In this document: piece by piece, positions 1 through 14,320 of the stretch | Layout: every line of letters starts with the position of its first letter | How positions within the stretch are numbered: the stretch's first letter is position 1 | NCBI GenBank assembly: GCA_964019165.1 | Contig: OZ025277.1 | Span: forward strand, 2,188,453 to 2,252,452 | DNA length: 64,000 bases | DNA from: Mastigias papua | Taxonomy: Eukaryota > Cnidaria > Scyphozoa > Rhizostomeae > Mastigiidae | Reading direction: 5' to 3' | The notes under the pieces: generated by a model | Database searches by the model: none | Seen by the model: only the letters and a program-made list of their open reading frames with translations | What the model was told of the DNA's origin: nothing | Translations under genes and position numbers: made by a program

Positions 1-754
1 ATCAAAACGTTAAAAAATTTCAGTACTGGGCGAAAAACCGTTCGTTAGAAAAACACGTCGTCGTTTTAAATACTTCGTTTGATGAAGATATGCAGGCAGG
101 CCGAGAGCAGGGAAAATGAAAAAGTGCCCAAGATGGCCTCATTTTGAAATTTGAAAGCTATTTACAGGGCCTCTCTTGATAGCAGCTATATTTATAGCTG
201 ATTGCATCACCCTGTGAAAATATGGTATATTATTATTATTATTATTATAATGACCAAAGAATTAGTTTATAATTTTTGGGCACCCCGATCTGTATTTCCT
301 GCCCCTCTGGGCACCCCCAAGGATACGTACAAACATTATCATAGTGCAATAGAGGTTTTGAGCTGCAAAGCTGCATCGCAGCATCGGACAGAGATGCTAT
401 CTATCGTGTGCCATTCAAGTAAAATGTATATCAACTTTGATGATTGTATTGTATTGTATTGTATTGTATTGTATTGTATTGTATTGTATTGTATTGTATT
501 GTATTGTATTGTACCTTATTGCATTGTATTGCATTTTATTCAAATGTGTTGTATAGTGTTGCAATGCATTCTGATGGACTATGATATTGTACTGTATGAA
601 CATATGAAGCCCCATAAAATCTCTCATTAACTGGCTAACCAACATTCCATATTCAAGACAAGGTAACATGATAAACCATTCCAGCACCTGTGTTGTCGGC
701 AAAGCAACTCAGAAACCCCATTAATTCAGGTGATATCTAGAGTTGTCGAGAACG
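1..754. other. Gene-free, repeat-rich left end
   Basis: I see no coding region here. The stretch holds a short ATT run near 229-249 and the TTGTA array listed separately. Open frames over the array are by-products of a 5-bp repeat, which stays open in several frames, and I do not treat them as genes. Confidence 0.6.
444..513. repeat. (TTGTA)n pentanucleotide microsatellite
   Basis: About fourteen uninterrupted TTGTA units. They are followed to about 600 by degenerate TTGCA/TTGTA variants, so the array was once longer or is decaying at its right edge. Confidence 0.95.
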
Positions 755-893
755 CTTTTTAAAAAAATTGTGACAAAATGCTCGCACACCTGCTCTAGGC
801 TACGGGGCTCCTAAAGAAAAGGAGGAATTTCAAAAAACCCCGTAGACTAAGGCAAATATCCTAGGATATTTCACAATTTTTTCTCAAGATTTT
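755..893. mobile_element. Foldback MITE-like element
   Basis: The two halves are imperfect inverted copies. The left arm reads AAAAAAATTGTGAC, then GGCTACGGGGCTCC. The right arm, reverse-complemented, reads AAAAAATTGTGA, then GTCTACGGGGTTTT. It could form a hairpin of about 60 bp per arm around a short loop, has no coding capacity, and is typical of short non-autonomous DNA transposons. Confidence 0.55.
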
Positions 894-3800
894 TGTTTAG
901 AATTCGTTTTGACTTGACCTTGACATGGCTGAAGGTCATCTACTCCTACATAGAGACCCATAATGTCACTCTCCCATAATCCTTTGCAAACTTTTCGTTC
1001 TTCGAGCATCAAAACTCCAGAATCTGTAGAATTATTATTATTAATTCTTTCACTAATTTTGCATAATCTAATCTTTTCAAGGCAAACCTGCAAATCCAAG
1101 CCCGCGTCTACCACGCCATTTGAACAGCTAGTTTTATTCCAGCTAAAGAACCTTCAGTGGTCCAGGGGGGTGTCCGATCATTTTGACACCACGACAACAT
1201 CCAAAGGAGGCTAGCCTTAAATACTATTCCCGGATTATGCCACAACATCTCCCAACCATTGCTGAACAAGGGTGCCACTTGCCACCAAAATGGAATACTG
1301 ACCAACCCGAAAGTCTTCAATCTTCAAGTTGCTGCTTTGGCACTACCTTCCAGCTAAAGGTATCGCTAACCTGATTGTATAGATTACACTAGGGCCTATA
1401 AGAAGCGTGGATCTAAACCACTTTGTGGGTGTGCTACTTCAAAACCGTGATTCTGTGATTGGAGAAACTGTGGACTAGTAAATAAAACAAATTCCACATT
1501 TTTTTTCGCAAAAACTATTTCTTGTGATTACGGTATCATCTTAACAAAAACCATTCCGTTCATTTAGTCACGCCAGCCATAACAATGGTTCTGAACGTGG
1601 GCAAATTAATAAGAAACTTGAACAGCCAATTAAACAAAAAACAATCAGACCTGCATGACCACTGTCAGGATCATCAAGCTACATTTTTATCGAAAAATCA
1701 GATGTGAAATAGGCACAAGGGCCATCTCCTAATTGCAAACTCCATGTTAATCGCCTTGCAAAGAAGGAATTGATCCATCAGAGGAATTGATCTAGTTAAA
1801 AGGAGATCTGGAAAACAAATAAAAAGCAAACGAGACCGTACTCTCGTTAACGAAGGAATTCAGATTCATTTTATCTTATATAACCATTTTCACATAAAGG
1901 CCAGAAGTTAACTACAATTCCAAATCAGACAGGATCTAGACAGATTTGAGGATAGATTGGGGCTAGACAGAAAGGAGGTTGAAATTTTCAACTGACAAAC
2001 GATTCTGAACAAGGAGAGCACACCATAACAAATACTATTATGCCACGATTGAACAAACATGAAACGGACAAAAATGAATGGTTTTGGCAAAGCACTGAGG
2101 ACGATAAAGTAAGAAAGACAAGAAATCTCCTTTGGCCAGGCAAGCAAAAGGCCTATTCCAAACTCTTGCTAATAAAAAAGTGTAGTGATTATGCGCTGCG
2201 ATAAATCCTTATATTATGTAATGATATAGTGCATTCTAAAACAAATATGAAAGTAAAAACTCTCAGAATAAAAACAACTTACCAAAGCAAATGCAACCGA
2301 CCGATAAGGCCTACATCTTTTGTGGTCAATTTCTTTTACGTCATACTGTTACCCATCTGCCCGTAAGGTAACTATTTGTAATAAATCACTGCTAAATAGG
2401 GCTTGATGCTTATTTCATTTCACGCATCTTAACTCAATTGGATTGAACACTAACGCTATCATTTTTGTATCAAAAATGCTAGCTCCGTTGTTCTCCGGTG
2501 GTAAACATCCCTACGGATGACAGTGGCGTTTCTAAGTCCCGAGGATGCCCTGAATAGCTTGGCAAGCTCAGTCTTTTGAGTAGTATAGATTAAGTGACAC
2601 CAAATGGCACAAAAGAATACATTACTCTATGATATAGCTTCCTGCACGAATTGATACAAAACCTGGTGTCTCCGTGTCAAAACCGTATGCCATTCTGTTC
2701 TAGATTTGTGGTGATAGCTTACAGCTTAACTCGAAAGCATAGCGCCTAGGGTAACAGACAAAGATCCAGAGTGCTACATGCAGTGGTGCCATCTTAAAAA
2801 GTTAACAAGGGGGCTGTCTGCGAGCCATCCTGTGGACCACACCCGCGACCACACCCGCGACTTCACCTTAGATTTCATTCTAAATTGTTCAAAGTTTAAA
2901 ACATACAAGGCTACACACTTCAGTACTTAATCGATGTAGATATACATAAAACAGTAGCAATAGGGTTGGTTCATACTACAAAAGGGGCTGAGCCCCGAGC
3001 CCCTTCCCCTCCACAGCACTCCTGGCTATAAAGGATGGCGTCGATTCATTCAAGATATTTTATCTTGTGAGTTTTCTGAACGTTTAATTCAAGCTGCTGC
3101 TCTCTAATGAGAGGCCAATAGGATTTTGGTATAGTCCTTGGCATCTGTAATGTTTTCTGTTAAAAAGACCATTGCCTATGCTACTGGGTAACCATGCCTA
3201 TCACACTCCCAATGGTATCACTTTTTGTAAAAACTTTGTCATTGTACTGTGTAAAGATTAGCAAAAGGTTGGCATCTTGGCACCAGGACCAGGCTGGCAA
3301 GGGATGCCCAGTTGTGATCATATCCTGGGCCTACCCTGCCTATTTTCTGCGCCCCCCCATTATCCTCTGTAACTTGGTTGATCCTTGTCCTGCTTCTTGA
3401 TAACTAAGGAAAACAAATACTTGGCATCTCGCGATTGGCTGACTATTGAACATGGCATCTCATGATTATGCAACACCCTAAACTGACTCTTTTTGCAAGC
3501 TATGGAAAGCAGCTAAATTTCTGGACGAGCATCTGAACGAGAAGACAGGGGTACTCTTGCTCGCAACCAAAATTCTATCACCAAATAAACATTAGGGAGA
3601 TTTCTAAAGGAAACAAAAACAGACGAGCATCAGCTGATCGCTTTTATAAGAGTTTTCTTTCGCCACGTAACGAAAATTTCTTAGCACTTTCGTGGTTTCT
3701 GCCTCAAGCTGTCTTAGGAGTTCCTTAGTAAGAACATTTGTGTTTTGCGTAACACGGCAGTGCTACACAGATAGACAGGCAGTACACAAACATAACACTG

Positions 3801-4628
3801 AAAGACATGGACAATCAACTGAAATCTTTGCAAGTTAAACAAAGATATGACGGGGTTGCGTGGAATTCTAAGTGTATGTTAACTGATCAACTTTCTCAGG
3901 TCTCAAAAATCCAGTGCTGAATTTTCCTAACCTCTTGAGCAATCGAGTTCTACTTTCTTATAAACCACATTCCTGCAAAAAAGTGTTTCTCACTAAAGAA
4001 TGCATGCGTTGCTAGAGTGGTCTAATAGATCCCTATTGCCAGGCGAATGATCTTCTAAACAAATAAAAACAAAAAAACTAAGTCCATTATAAAACAGAAT
4101 AAAATTCCCCGAAATTCTAGATACTTCTCGTACCTTTGCGTTTCCAGGAGTAGGCCGAATCTTTGCGCATTAGAGCATAAAACGGCACTAATACGGATAC
4201 AAACAGGCCGTCCATAAAATGACTGGATGTGGCCTTTTTCTGTTTCATTACGATTTTCTGCTCATTTCAGGTTCGCTTGATAAGTAAGCCAACGGTAAAT
4301 CTCTCCAACAACATGCCAAACCAACCAAAATCCATACAAATTTCTCTTTCGCATCCACGAAACATTCACTTTCTATGGCCTAACTATATATGTTAAGAAA
4401 CCTTGTTCAGTTAAGCAACCCACGTCTGGGCAGTTAAAGAGATACTCAATGGAAATTAAACTTGTGATCATAGCTAATGACGCCAACTTGATGCTGAAAC
4501 AAAAGTGTCGAACACTTAACGAAACTAAATGATATTATGCCAATATCGTTCGGCAACAGTAGTGCTGCACTATGCTGATAATGGTCTCGTTTAAAACCGA
4601 AAAACCTTCGAATCAGTTCCCATCTCTA
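894..4628. other. Intergenic, no gene seen
   Basis: No open frame here reads like a protein and no splice-flanked exon stood out. Around 2810-3010 there are G/C-rich patches (a doubled CCACACCCGCGA; GGGGCTGAGCCCCGAGCCCC) of the kind seen inside decayed DNA transposons elsewhere in the window, but I could not find paired termini. Confidence 0.5.
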
Positions 4629-4926
4629 CAGGCCCGTTCCTGCAATGTGGTAAAGGGGTGTCATACCCCCAGACAAAAATTCGGTAAGTAAACAACAACA
4701 ACAAATTATTTCTGTTAGCAAATTGCTTTAATATTCTAGGAGGTAAAAGAAGAAGAACAAGGTCCTGTGTCGTAGCAGGCAGCTCATTACTTTGTCATCA
4801 ATTGAACACATACTTGTTCAAAATTTAAGGAGATATTCTTCAATTATGGGAGCTACGCCCACTTTGTCAGCAAATTTTAGGTCCTAATCCCCCCTCCCCC
4901 AAAGAAATCTTTTAGAAACGGCCCTG
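4629..4926. mobile_element. MITE with CAGGCCCGTT-type ends
   Basis: The left end reads CAGGCCCGTTCCTGCAATG. The right end, reverse-complemented, reads CAGGGCCGTTTCTAAAAG. The roughly 300-bp interior has C/G runs (ACCCCCAG, CCCCCCTCCCCC) and no coding frame. Imperfect termini and no convincing target duplication make this an old copy. Confidence 0.45.
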
Positions 4927-5072
4927 CATTCCTGCATAACCACTATGAGACCAACAACTGCAGTAATATTAAAAAGTTACATTGACTTCAAAACCAGTTG
5001 CAGGCCAATATGCCGAGTATGGCAACGAGAGAAATTACACCTATTGAAAGCTGCGCATAAAAGTTTAGCCAT

Positions 5073-5106
5073 TGCACGCTTGCACGCTTGCACGCTTGCA
5101 CGCTAG
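5073..5106. repeat. 8-bp tandem repeat (GCTTGCAC)n
   Basis: Four near-perfect copies of an 8-bp unit lie immediately before the CATA/TA microsatellite block. Confidence 0.85.
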
Positions 5107-5123
5107 CAAACAAGAAGACACTA

Positions 5124-5344
<221 letters not shown>

Positions 5345-5470
5345 GGATATAAGAGAATTAGAGTAGATAGATAGAGAAATTTCTGGTTGTTATACAAGTC
5401 CACACTGTACCCGCGAACTACAACTACAAACGCAATGCGCATCTATTGGCATGTCGAAGGGCTGCTGAGT

Positions 5471-5850
5471 GGGGGGGGGGGGGTGTAGGAAGACAAGAAG
5501 CCATGATCACTATGCCAACTGTTACCCACGAGACAAAAACATTGCCAATGGCTTCTGCAAAGGTATGTGGGAGGTGTGACCAGTGGTGTAAAGCAGGGGG
5601 GTTTAGGGAGCTCATCCCCCTAGTTATTTATATTCCTAATTCGGGGGCTTCAGTTCCCTAGTTATTCTCAACAAATACTGATTTTCCTATGTTTCTTGCT
5701 GTGGCTGAAATGTGGCTGAAACATTTTTCTTCCATTTGCTTTCATTAAAATTTTTACTTTCTTTCAAGTAACTTGTACACGAGCCCCCCTTGTTATTAAT
5801 TTAGCTCTAAACCACTAGGGGTGACAGCCCCTCACCTTTACTTCGGCACG
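5471..5850. other. G-run and G/C-rich repeat debris
   Basis: A 13-G homopolymer (5471-5483) is followed by a region with short opposed motifs: ACCAGTGGTGTAAAGC near 5580 and TAGCTCTAAACCACTAGGGG near 5802. These may be the worn ends of a transposon. No coding frame. Confidence 0.35.
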
Positions 5851-6558
5851 CTCCTGAGGGCACTTTAATAATAATCATTGTTGCTATTTCATATTATAGA
5901 TGCCTGGAAACTACGACTAACGAGCCAAATGTTGTTCTTTTGATTTGATTTCATTTCAATTTCGTTATACAAGGTAAAGTATACGTTGTAAAAGAAACCG
6001 ATTGAAATGTTGCCCTGTGTAAAAACCTAAAATCTAATTCCAGTAAAGCCTTTTCTAGACAAATATATGCGCACATATGAAAATTAAACATACGCAAGTA
6101 AAAGATTGTTATGAAAAAGACTTTGACCATCCTACTCTTACTGTTTAATTCTCGTAAAAGCCAAGCAAATGTTTAGCCATACGACTCGCAGAAAATGTTT
6201 ACCCGGTATTTCTTAAAACAATACCTAATTACTAATTCCACTTAGGTCTTGTGATAAACGATTACAGAATCCACATTGCCATAAAGTCTAAACTGAGAGA
6301 AAAACTATACCAAAAAATATAAGACCTTCCTCAGAAATTCGTGCATTTAGCTGCACTCAGTGCTAGAAATACTACATCACCATCACAGAAATATATTTGT
6401 GCGTTAAGACAACAGGATATGGAAAGAACTTGCAACCAAATAAACTTGTATATATTTGGCTTTGATGGGCCTCTCAGCCAAAAACATTCTCGACTCCTGC
6501 TTTAGAAGATAGTAGAAAGTGCATGACTGCGTAAATTAGGCAAAGTTGTGAGATAGCG

Positions 6559-6798
6559 TTAGGTATCTTGCAACCCCCCAAGGAGAAACAAATAAATAGG
6601 GTTTTTAGTGACTGTCAAGTCGTAAAAAACTCGGTTGTTGATTAGCTCTACAGTTTCATTTTCTAGCAAGCTTAAGTCTTGAGATTCTTCTTGGCTGTAA
6701 GGTCCATCTCTTCCCCAAACATTGTCGGGATCGGTGTAAGGGATCGGCATTGTCATGCTCCCTCCCAGCAAGCGATCGCTAAACATCCTGGGGGCCTA
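6559..6798 (-). other. Possible coding exon, unidentified
   Basis: A 75-codon minus-strand frame that is not low-complexity. It contains PIPYTDPDNVWGRDGPYSQ and a hydrophobic NPIYLFLLGG near its end. The ATG directly follows CCCCCAG, a plausible splice acceptor, and the frame ends in TAA. I recognise no family and see no partner exons, so this could equally be chance or transposon-derived. Confidence 0.2.
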
Positions 6799-7293
6799 AT
6801 AAGTGGATAATCATGCACTAGACTATTCCAACTTCGTTGTTTGGATTGTAGAGTTGACAATAACTTCACTTATCAGCCTAAAGAAGTACGGCAAATCAAA
6901 TACAAAGATCACGAATGAATAGGCCTAGATAGTGCGGCGTCCTGTCACGATAGTGTGCCCCTTTGAATGGCCAGAATATTGGTTATCCCTCATTGAAATG
7001 TGTAATCTTCTGGCATCATTTAATTTGATGAGTGGGAAGGTGCTAAGCTTCGTGGGGAACGCTTGTCCTAATATTATTTCTAGAGAACAAGGTTGATGTC
7101 CTCTTGTAAATAAGAAATTAACATCACTTAAATAACTCAACAGAATCCCGTAGTGGAGAAACGCAGACGGGAGCCTCTTTTTATTCGCCATTTTACTTTG
7201 ATAACAAGTAGAAAATCTCAATCTGATATTGTGAGATCCTCTTGTTAACGTCAACTACGCTATGGTGAGGCCTAAGATGATATTATGATTATG

Positions 7294-7295
7294 AC

Positions 7296-7391
<96 letters not shown>

Positions 7392-7429
7392 AATGATGAT
7401 GATTATGATTATGATGATAATGATGATGC
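7294..7429. repeat. (GAT)n trinucleotide microsatellite
   Basis: About 45 units of ATG/GAT, nearly perfect until 7390 and then interrupted. The poly-isoleucine frame on the minus strand is an artefact. Confidence 0.97.
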
Positions 7430-7750
7430 TAGACCATGGTTGGAGACCCTCAAGTTGACAGCAAGTCATTCCGTGGAGATTCAAAATAGGGCCAGATGTT
7501 GATTACCTGTGGCAAACTGTTCTACCAGGTCTCTTCAGTTACAAACAGGCCCAGCCGCTCAGGCTGCAGTTCTGCCAAGTAACCATTGGGGTAACAGGTT
7601 GGAGTGTAGCCGACTCAACGGCCTCGACCTCAAGATCAGCCCAGGCACCGTAAGGGAAGAACAGACCTGAACGGATGCTGATTATGATGTCATGATAATA
7701 TGATAATGTTGACGATGGTGTTGATGACGATGATGATGATGATGATGATA
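7430..7750. other. G/C-richer island between two GAT arrays
   Basis: This block of about 250 bp is richer in G and C than its surroundings and is bracketed by (GAT)n at 7294-7429 and 7726-7750. No long frame is open through it. The layout suggests an insertion into the microsatellite, or a retrotransposon 3' end that carries a GAT tail. Confidence 0.35.
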
Positions 7751-7852
7751 CATAACCATTACCGATTAGCTAATAAAAAATAACTAAAAATACTGATAGA
7801 ACTGCCGATGACCGTATTGATTCATGACGTAGGATTGACTGGCAGTTACAGA

Positions 7853-7884
7853 TAACAAACAAACAAACAAACAAACAAACAAAT
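7853..7884. repeat. (AAAC)n microsatellite
   Basis: Eight consecutive AAAC units. Confidence 0.9.
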
Positions 7885-10800
7885 AAGGAAATAGAGAGTC
7901 CGAAGTGAATCCTCATCCATAATCTCTCTCCTTGAATTCAATCAAAATGCTTCTGGGCTAACACTCCTAGTGCCATTCAAAACAAAATGAGCGATGCCTG
8001 AAAGGACACACTCTTTCAAACAAATGAGAGAATCAAATAGCCACAGCAAATACTATGCAAATCTGCCGTTAGGCCGAAAAAGAGTTATCAGCTAGAACAC
8101 CATGACATCTGCTCGTTGTGCATGTGTATGAACTTCCTTAATAAAATATCTAAACCAGAACTAATGGGACCCATGAAACGATAAATAGCTTGAAAGAATA
8201 GGGGTGCATTCCACAGGGTAATGAGGCAGTTATGAAACTCGACAATGCAGTACTTCTAACGATCATCTTCAATAGAATTTCTTCCGGGCACTTAAATTCA
8301 TCAAAAGATTACAAAGAAAAGTACCACAACTTTCAAATTTGTACAACATTAAACAAAAGTCAAAAGAAGCCCCTGATTTACTCTCCCCTACCTTTCGCTA
8401 GATGACAACATGCGCTGTTGATAAACTGAATAAAAATTTCTCCCGATGACTTCCAACAGTCTCCATATTCAATAAAAGAAAGGCTATAACATAATTCCAT
8501 AGGAGCCTCTAGTTCAGAGACGAGTCTGTAATGCTACGAATAGTTTCTTAGTTAAGGGACTTTCCTATATCAAATTCGTCCTAGGTTAAGTAGCTATGGA
8601 GATTACATAAATTCTATAGCATGGCATGCTCTTAGGCCACCGGCAACGTCATTTATTCGAGAACAGTAGCCGAAACAACTCTAACTTTTAAAGCGATTGA
8701 CTAATGACTACAATAAGGACTTACGTCGCTGGGTAGCAGTCGATACCTAATGTTGCAGCGATATACAGCTTGCGCCGATTCCACCTCCCAAAGAAGCACC
8801 AGCCATTGAAGATTTTCCCATTTGCACACAATGAGAGGATAATATGCGGTGATATTGAACGCTATATTTACGGGTAATCAGGCGAAGATCTCTTTGACCG
8901 TTACAACGGGACTAGCCAATAAATAAGCTGTTACACAAAACACCCTAAATGTTTAGCATTAGACAGGCCACAACATCGTGAAAAGTATAATACAGGCTCC
9001 TTTGAAGTAAATCAGAACAAGATCTATAACCAATTGGTAGCTGCGAACTAATATAGCTCAAAGGAAACGCAATTCTACCTACGTTTGCGAACATGACTCC
9101 TGTGCATTCGATTGGACAGAGAGAAACCACTAACCTGTTTTAATTTGTGCGTCGATCCAATATAGCTTGCAGTTCACCTTATAAGTAACAGGACGGAGCT
9201 TGATCTCAAAAACTTGGGCGTTCGTCGCAATTCTCCCTGACAACTATATAACTTGCGAATCATGATGCCACCGTACAGATTGTTTTGCACGACGGGGCCA
9301 TAGGATCAAAAAGAAAATACAACCTCTGCCCGTTGTTTACGCATAAATCTGTATTGTTCACTGACTCTGATAGGATGATTAAAGACAAAAGGTATAATAT
9401 GCTAAAGTTATTCACTTAAACACTCCTACCTTTAGGAATACCAGTGATCTTGTTATGTTCCTTGCCAATGTCTCTCTCCGATTTTGAGGAATGAGTAGGG
9501 CTGGCGCTAGAAAGAAACCAGGTACATACAACCAAAGATATTGCCGCGATGTGACATCATTCAAACGCAAAAACAATTAATTTTTACCATTGTACAGTTT
9601 CGAAAAACTGGGTGCGGCAATTCTTTGCAATACCATGATAGGCGTGCCAGAAATTAAAAACTCGTAGGCTATATAAACGGCAAAATAACAAACTATAATG
9701 TTATCTAAAGATTTATGAATTTTAACAGATACAATGCGTACACAAATTAATCGGTGTTAGTTTGATGACCTACTGTGAAAACATAGCTACACGTTTTTTG
9801 TATTCTAAGAAGCAAACTTTCTGCTGTCAGCCTTAATAGTCTGTCAAATCCAGCCGTAAATGTTTCTCGAATGTTTTTTAAAATTCATGAGTTTTCCAAC
9901 AACAACAACAACCCAGATCAAGGCAACTTTTGGGTGAGAAATAGAATATCCACATTGCGCGGAGTAGGTATGTTTTCGTTTCTTAATTTTTGCTTGATCT
10001 GAGCCTCATGTCTCTAATATATTTGTTTCTTATTAACAAAATGTGTTCTGTAAAGCATATTTAGAATAAGACAGTTTCCTTTCACTACAAATCTACAGTC
10101 TCGATTAACAACTCTACAAAAGAGTCATATCCACACATATTTTAGGCTCTGCATCACTTAAATATAGCGCCACCTTTTGATGTGCATAGCGTCAAAGTAC
10201 CCAAACATAGTGACTTGGAATATCTGGCTAAGCCGCAAGGGAAATGGTTTAAGTACGGTGAGAAAGGATCCAGGTGAGGTCAGAACAGAATCAGGGTAAG
10301 ATCAAGGTATTTGGTAAGGTTATGGTTAGGTTAGGGTAAAGTTAGGATTGGGACACAGCCTTTTAGTAATCAGAAAGAGATCAGGGTTAGTAAGTGCTTC
10401 CATTCAAGGTTGCCAGGGCCACATGACGAGAAAATAAGGATCAGCCATCCCAATGAACTCGAATATATTGCTCACAGACTTATAGATGTCCACACAACAA
10501 CTTTTTGGCTAGGCCCTTATAACTGGCAGTGGAACAGGGATCTACATCTTCCTTCCACTAAAAATGTCTAGCGATTTCTCCCACCTCCCTTAGAACTATT
10601 CCCACCTCCCTTAGCACAATTTTTCGATTTCTTCCTTCTCCCTCCTTTAAAAGCTTAGCTATTCTCCTTTCTCTCTTACAAGTACCAAAACTCTGCCTGT
10701 AACGAGTGATGTTCCAGTTTGTGGAATCGAGAAGTTAATTGGGTATTCAGCCTTCTTTCAAAGATTCTTCCTAGTCGCCCGTCCCATCCAAATTGGTGTT

Positions 10801-11275
10801 GTTCATAGAACTCAAAAGTAGAAATTTTAACTGAAAAACAGCAAAACGAGAATATATACGGTGTCCCGCGGGTACCAGTTCGCCCGCGAAACCATGATAG
10901 CCGCCCGCAGGCCAATTCTAACAATAGAATTAATCACGAACTATAACATAAAATTTAAGGCATACCGTCCGACTTTCTTAGTTTAAAAGTGTGTTAACAA
11001 AACGACTGGTAACCCCTGTTTTAAACTCTCTGGTTTCCGACTGTATAGGATTGGAATCAGGGTTGGAATTGAGGAGGTCAGGGGCGAGTTAGGTAATACA
11101 GAAGGAACTTCTAGGAAAATTGAAACAAACATGAGCCGAAAAGCAGTCATTATTAATACCAGTTGAATCATTAGCACTATAAACAATGTATATTTAATTT
11201 TTTTCACCTTTATTTTATCATAATATGAAATAAGCTTCTGCTTTTCTATTTCTCATTTTTTGCACTAAACAAGTG
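7885..11275. other. Intergenic, no gene seen
   Basis: AT-rich sequence without a credible coding frame on either strand. Minor points are a short AAC run near 9897-9912 and a few GGTTAGG-like words near 10312-10350 that are too irregular to call telomeric repeat. Confidence 0.5.
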
Positions 11276-11340
11276 CTCATGGCCTTTGATACAGTAGACC
11301 ACTCAATTCTACTTAAAAGAAATCTCCAGTTAGCAATTTA
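11276..11340 (+). pseudogene. LINE reverse transcriptase fragment
   Basis: Translating from 11279 gives MAFDTVDHSILLKRNLQ, which matches the conserved block of non-LTR retrotransposon reverse transcriptases around the first catalytic aspartate (usually ...KAFDTVDHSILL). Only about 20 codons survive before stops, with no recognisable neighbouring blocks. It is therefore a short decayed LINE relic of the Jockey/CR1/L2 kind. Confidence 0.6.
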
Positions 11341-13127
11341 CAACAAACCATTTTGAGATAAGTGCTTTATTTGGGAAAAAGATGCAGATCTATTCAATGA
11401 GATTCCTGTAATTGACGTTGGTCAGCGAGCTTCTTTATACCTGGCTCTATCAGTGTTACTAATAGTGGAAGATCACCTCACCTCTTTTCACAACACTACT
11501 GTGGGCCCCAAATAGTTAAATTTATGTTGAGTCTCGTTGAGAAGCATTAATTTATGCTTAATGGTCGCCACGATACTGTTTTCGTACATGGAGAGTTCAT
11601 GGTCCATCATTTAACTTGACAGCAGATTTGTTAGGAAACTGAATCCAACTTTGCGGCTAAATTAGCGCCATAAATAGATACCAACAACCATGTAATGACA
11701 AACATAAATAGGCACAAACTTGAGAAATAGTTTCCACAACCGCTTAATCATTCTTCCCACTCATGTCACGCTATTTGGACTTCAAGCCACAAAAGGAGTC
11801 ATTTATAAAGTAAGCAGGCACAAAAGGGGATGGGGGTTGGACGAAAAATGGATGCTTACGAACAAAGGGGAGTGAGGACCTGTCTTTACCTATCAAAGAC
11901 AATTTGGTGGTTTTCTGGCACTTAAAAATAGGCTGACAGTCAACGAACACAGTAAAAAAAAGTGGGATCCGGGGTAAATGTGAAAGTACATACACAGCGA
12001 TAAGGGGTAGCATAATATGCGAATGCCTACGCACAAAGGGGTGGGATCGAAATCTTCGATAATTTATGCTATGTGAATGAACCCAAACTATAAACAACTG
12101 CTTACATGAAAGATGATCCTCCACATTCCTTTAAAATCGAAGAGAAAATGGATGGTGTAGATAGAGTAGAAGTTGAAGGATGTCTCTTCAAAATATTTTC
12201 CTTCAAGCGCTCTGTTTTGTAGAATACCTATCATAAACCTGTTGAAGTTCCTTATAGCTAGTGGAAAGTATGATACAAAAAATTCTATCGAGGACGTAGC
12301 CTCCAGATCACATCAATTCATTGTCCCCACTTCGTTTACCCCAGCCACGGCGGTGAAAGAGACAGTTCAGGTCACACATTGACAACAGCAGAAACGTTGA
12401 AGTGTCAATCCTGAATAAAAATTCGTATTATTATTATTATATTATATTATGTACAGCACAAATTCTACTTCTGTGCAAATCTAGACACACAACACTGAAT
12501 GACAATAAACTAGCTACTGCCGAGGTTGCCAAAAAGGAAAAAACCTTATAAGCCATCTATTGTCAACGTGTCTGAGACAGCAGCGCGAAAGCGCATAACG
12601 AGGATTACCTACGTACAATCACAAAACAGAGAGTTACTTACGACAGATACTCTCTATTCTGCGGTGCAATATCAAGCAGATAACGGGACATTCATGTACA
12701 ATTGAATTGATCTTAATCAGGCAATGAAACCTGGTAATGAATTTGTTAGGCCGCTTGAGGCTTCTTGCCGAGGCGAGTTGTCATACTTAAGTAGTTTACG
12801 ATGATCTACTTTAGAACACCGGTATTGCTACTACTATGTCCAAATCAAAGTGATCAGTGTTTTAAGGGATAGCTACGGCCCCGAAAAGCAATACTGGTCT
12901 TAGTGCAGGCATTAGAAGTTGTTACGAGTCCATCATTGCATATAATTGGAAGCATTTGTCAGGCTTTAAATCAATTGATTTCTTCAATTTGGACTCCAGC
13001 GCCTTAGTAAGTTAGGCAAAATTAGTCGTGGGGAGAAGACCGAAGGCAATGCAATCGTACAAAATCCCGGGGTTTAAAAGTTATAGAAATGAAGAAAATA
13101 TATGAAATATGAAAGACGACATCATGG

Positions 13128-13128
<1 letters not shown>
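11341..13128. other. Intergenic, no gene seen
   Basis: No supported coding region. It contains a short ATT/ATTAT run near 12429-12450. Open frames here have no recognisable motifs. Confidence 0.45.
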
Positions 13129-13408
<280 letters not shown>

Positions 13409-14251
13409 AGGAAAAACGGCGATAAATTCCAATGCATCTTCTATCATACCAAAGTGCTCGACAACGTAATGGATCGATACGATAAGATGATTGTGTTTGG
13501 CATGAAACCGACGGTCGCGTATACAAGTATGTTTTATTTTTTCTTCTCTTTTAACTTATCTTATATATGCTTATTCATCATACGTTCATAAAGACAACAA
13601 AAGTAGCTGAAGAGGAAGAAAGAACGCCAAATGAACAAGACGCAAATCTAATGACAAATATCTATACGTCAGTCGAGAGCATTTATGGGGCCCCGGGCAG
13701 ATGAAAACAATGGGACCTCTGATGACACCATTTTGAGGCATTAAACGTCACAAAATAATCATGTCAAAGCTGTTGTGGGTCCCTCTCAGGTACAAGACTA
13801 GGGACAATCTGATACCCTCAGCCCCTCTTGCCACCCCTAGGTACCAAACAGCTCTAAATGCTTTAAACTACTACACAGCCCTATCCATAGAAAAATAATT
13901 CCCTTGGTGCGAATACCACTAATAGAATATGCTCTGAACCAACAACAGAAAAAGAATAATTAACAAAAGTGCAATATTGCATGCTTTAGTCTAGGGGATG
14001 GTTTTTAAGTCGTTATAGAGGATGCCATTCTAGAGGATAACATTTAAAAAAATTTACTTCTACAACGTGGGCAACCAATTGCTACTAAACTACGTTATCA
14101 ACACTCTAGCGTACAAACTCATGGTGCTGCCCCTGTATTTCGTGTGATAACGCCAAAATAATGTATTTATTTGTAGTATGCTCCATTCAACTATCAGATC
14201 TAGTGGTGGCTTGCAAAAAGAGAAAACTGCCCTTTACACGTTGGTCGAGAA

Positions 14252-14320
14252 GTTCTTCGCAGGGTACCTCAAGGATAATGTCGCTGGCCCATGCTATTTA
14301 CTATTTGAATAGGATCAAAA
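14252..14320 (+). pseudogene. Degenerate LINE reverse transcriptase block
   Basis: The frame starting at 14252 reads VLRRVPQG, a stop, then PMLFTI, a stop. This aligns with the conserved reverse transcriptase signature GVPQGSILGPLLFTIYLND. Two in-frame stops and a lost segment show it is dead. It may derive from the same kind of element as the relic at 11.3 kb. Confidence 0.55.

Noticed and set aside
7272..7484. Poly-isoleucine frame
   Set aside because: Direct translation of the (GAT)n/(ATC)n microsatellite.
10312..10350. Interstitial telomere-like GGTTAGG words
   Set aside because: Only two or three irregular copies, no sustained TTAGGG array.
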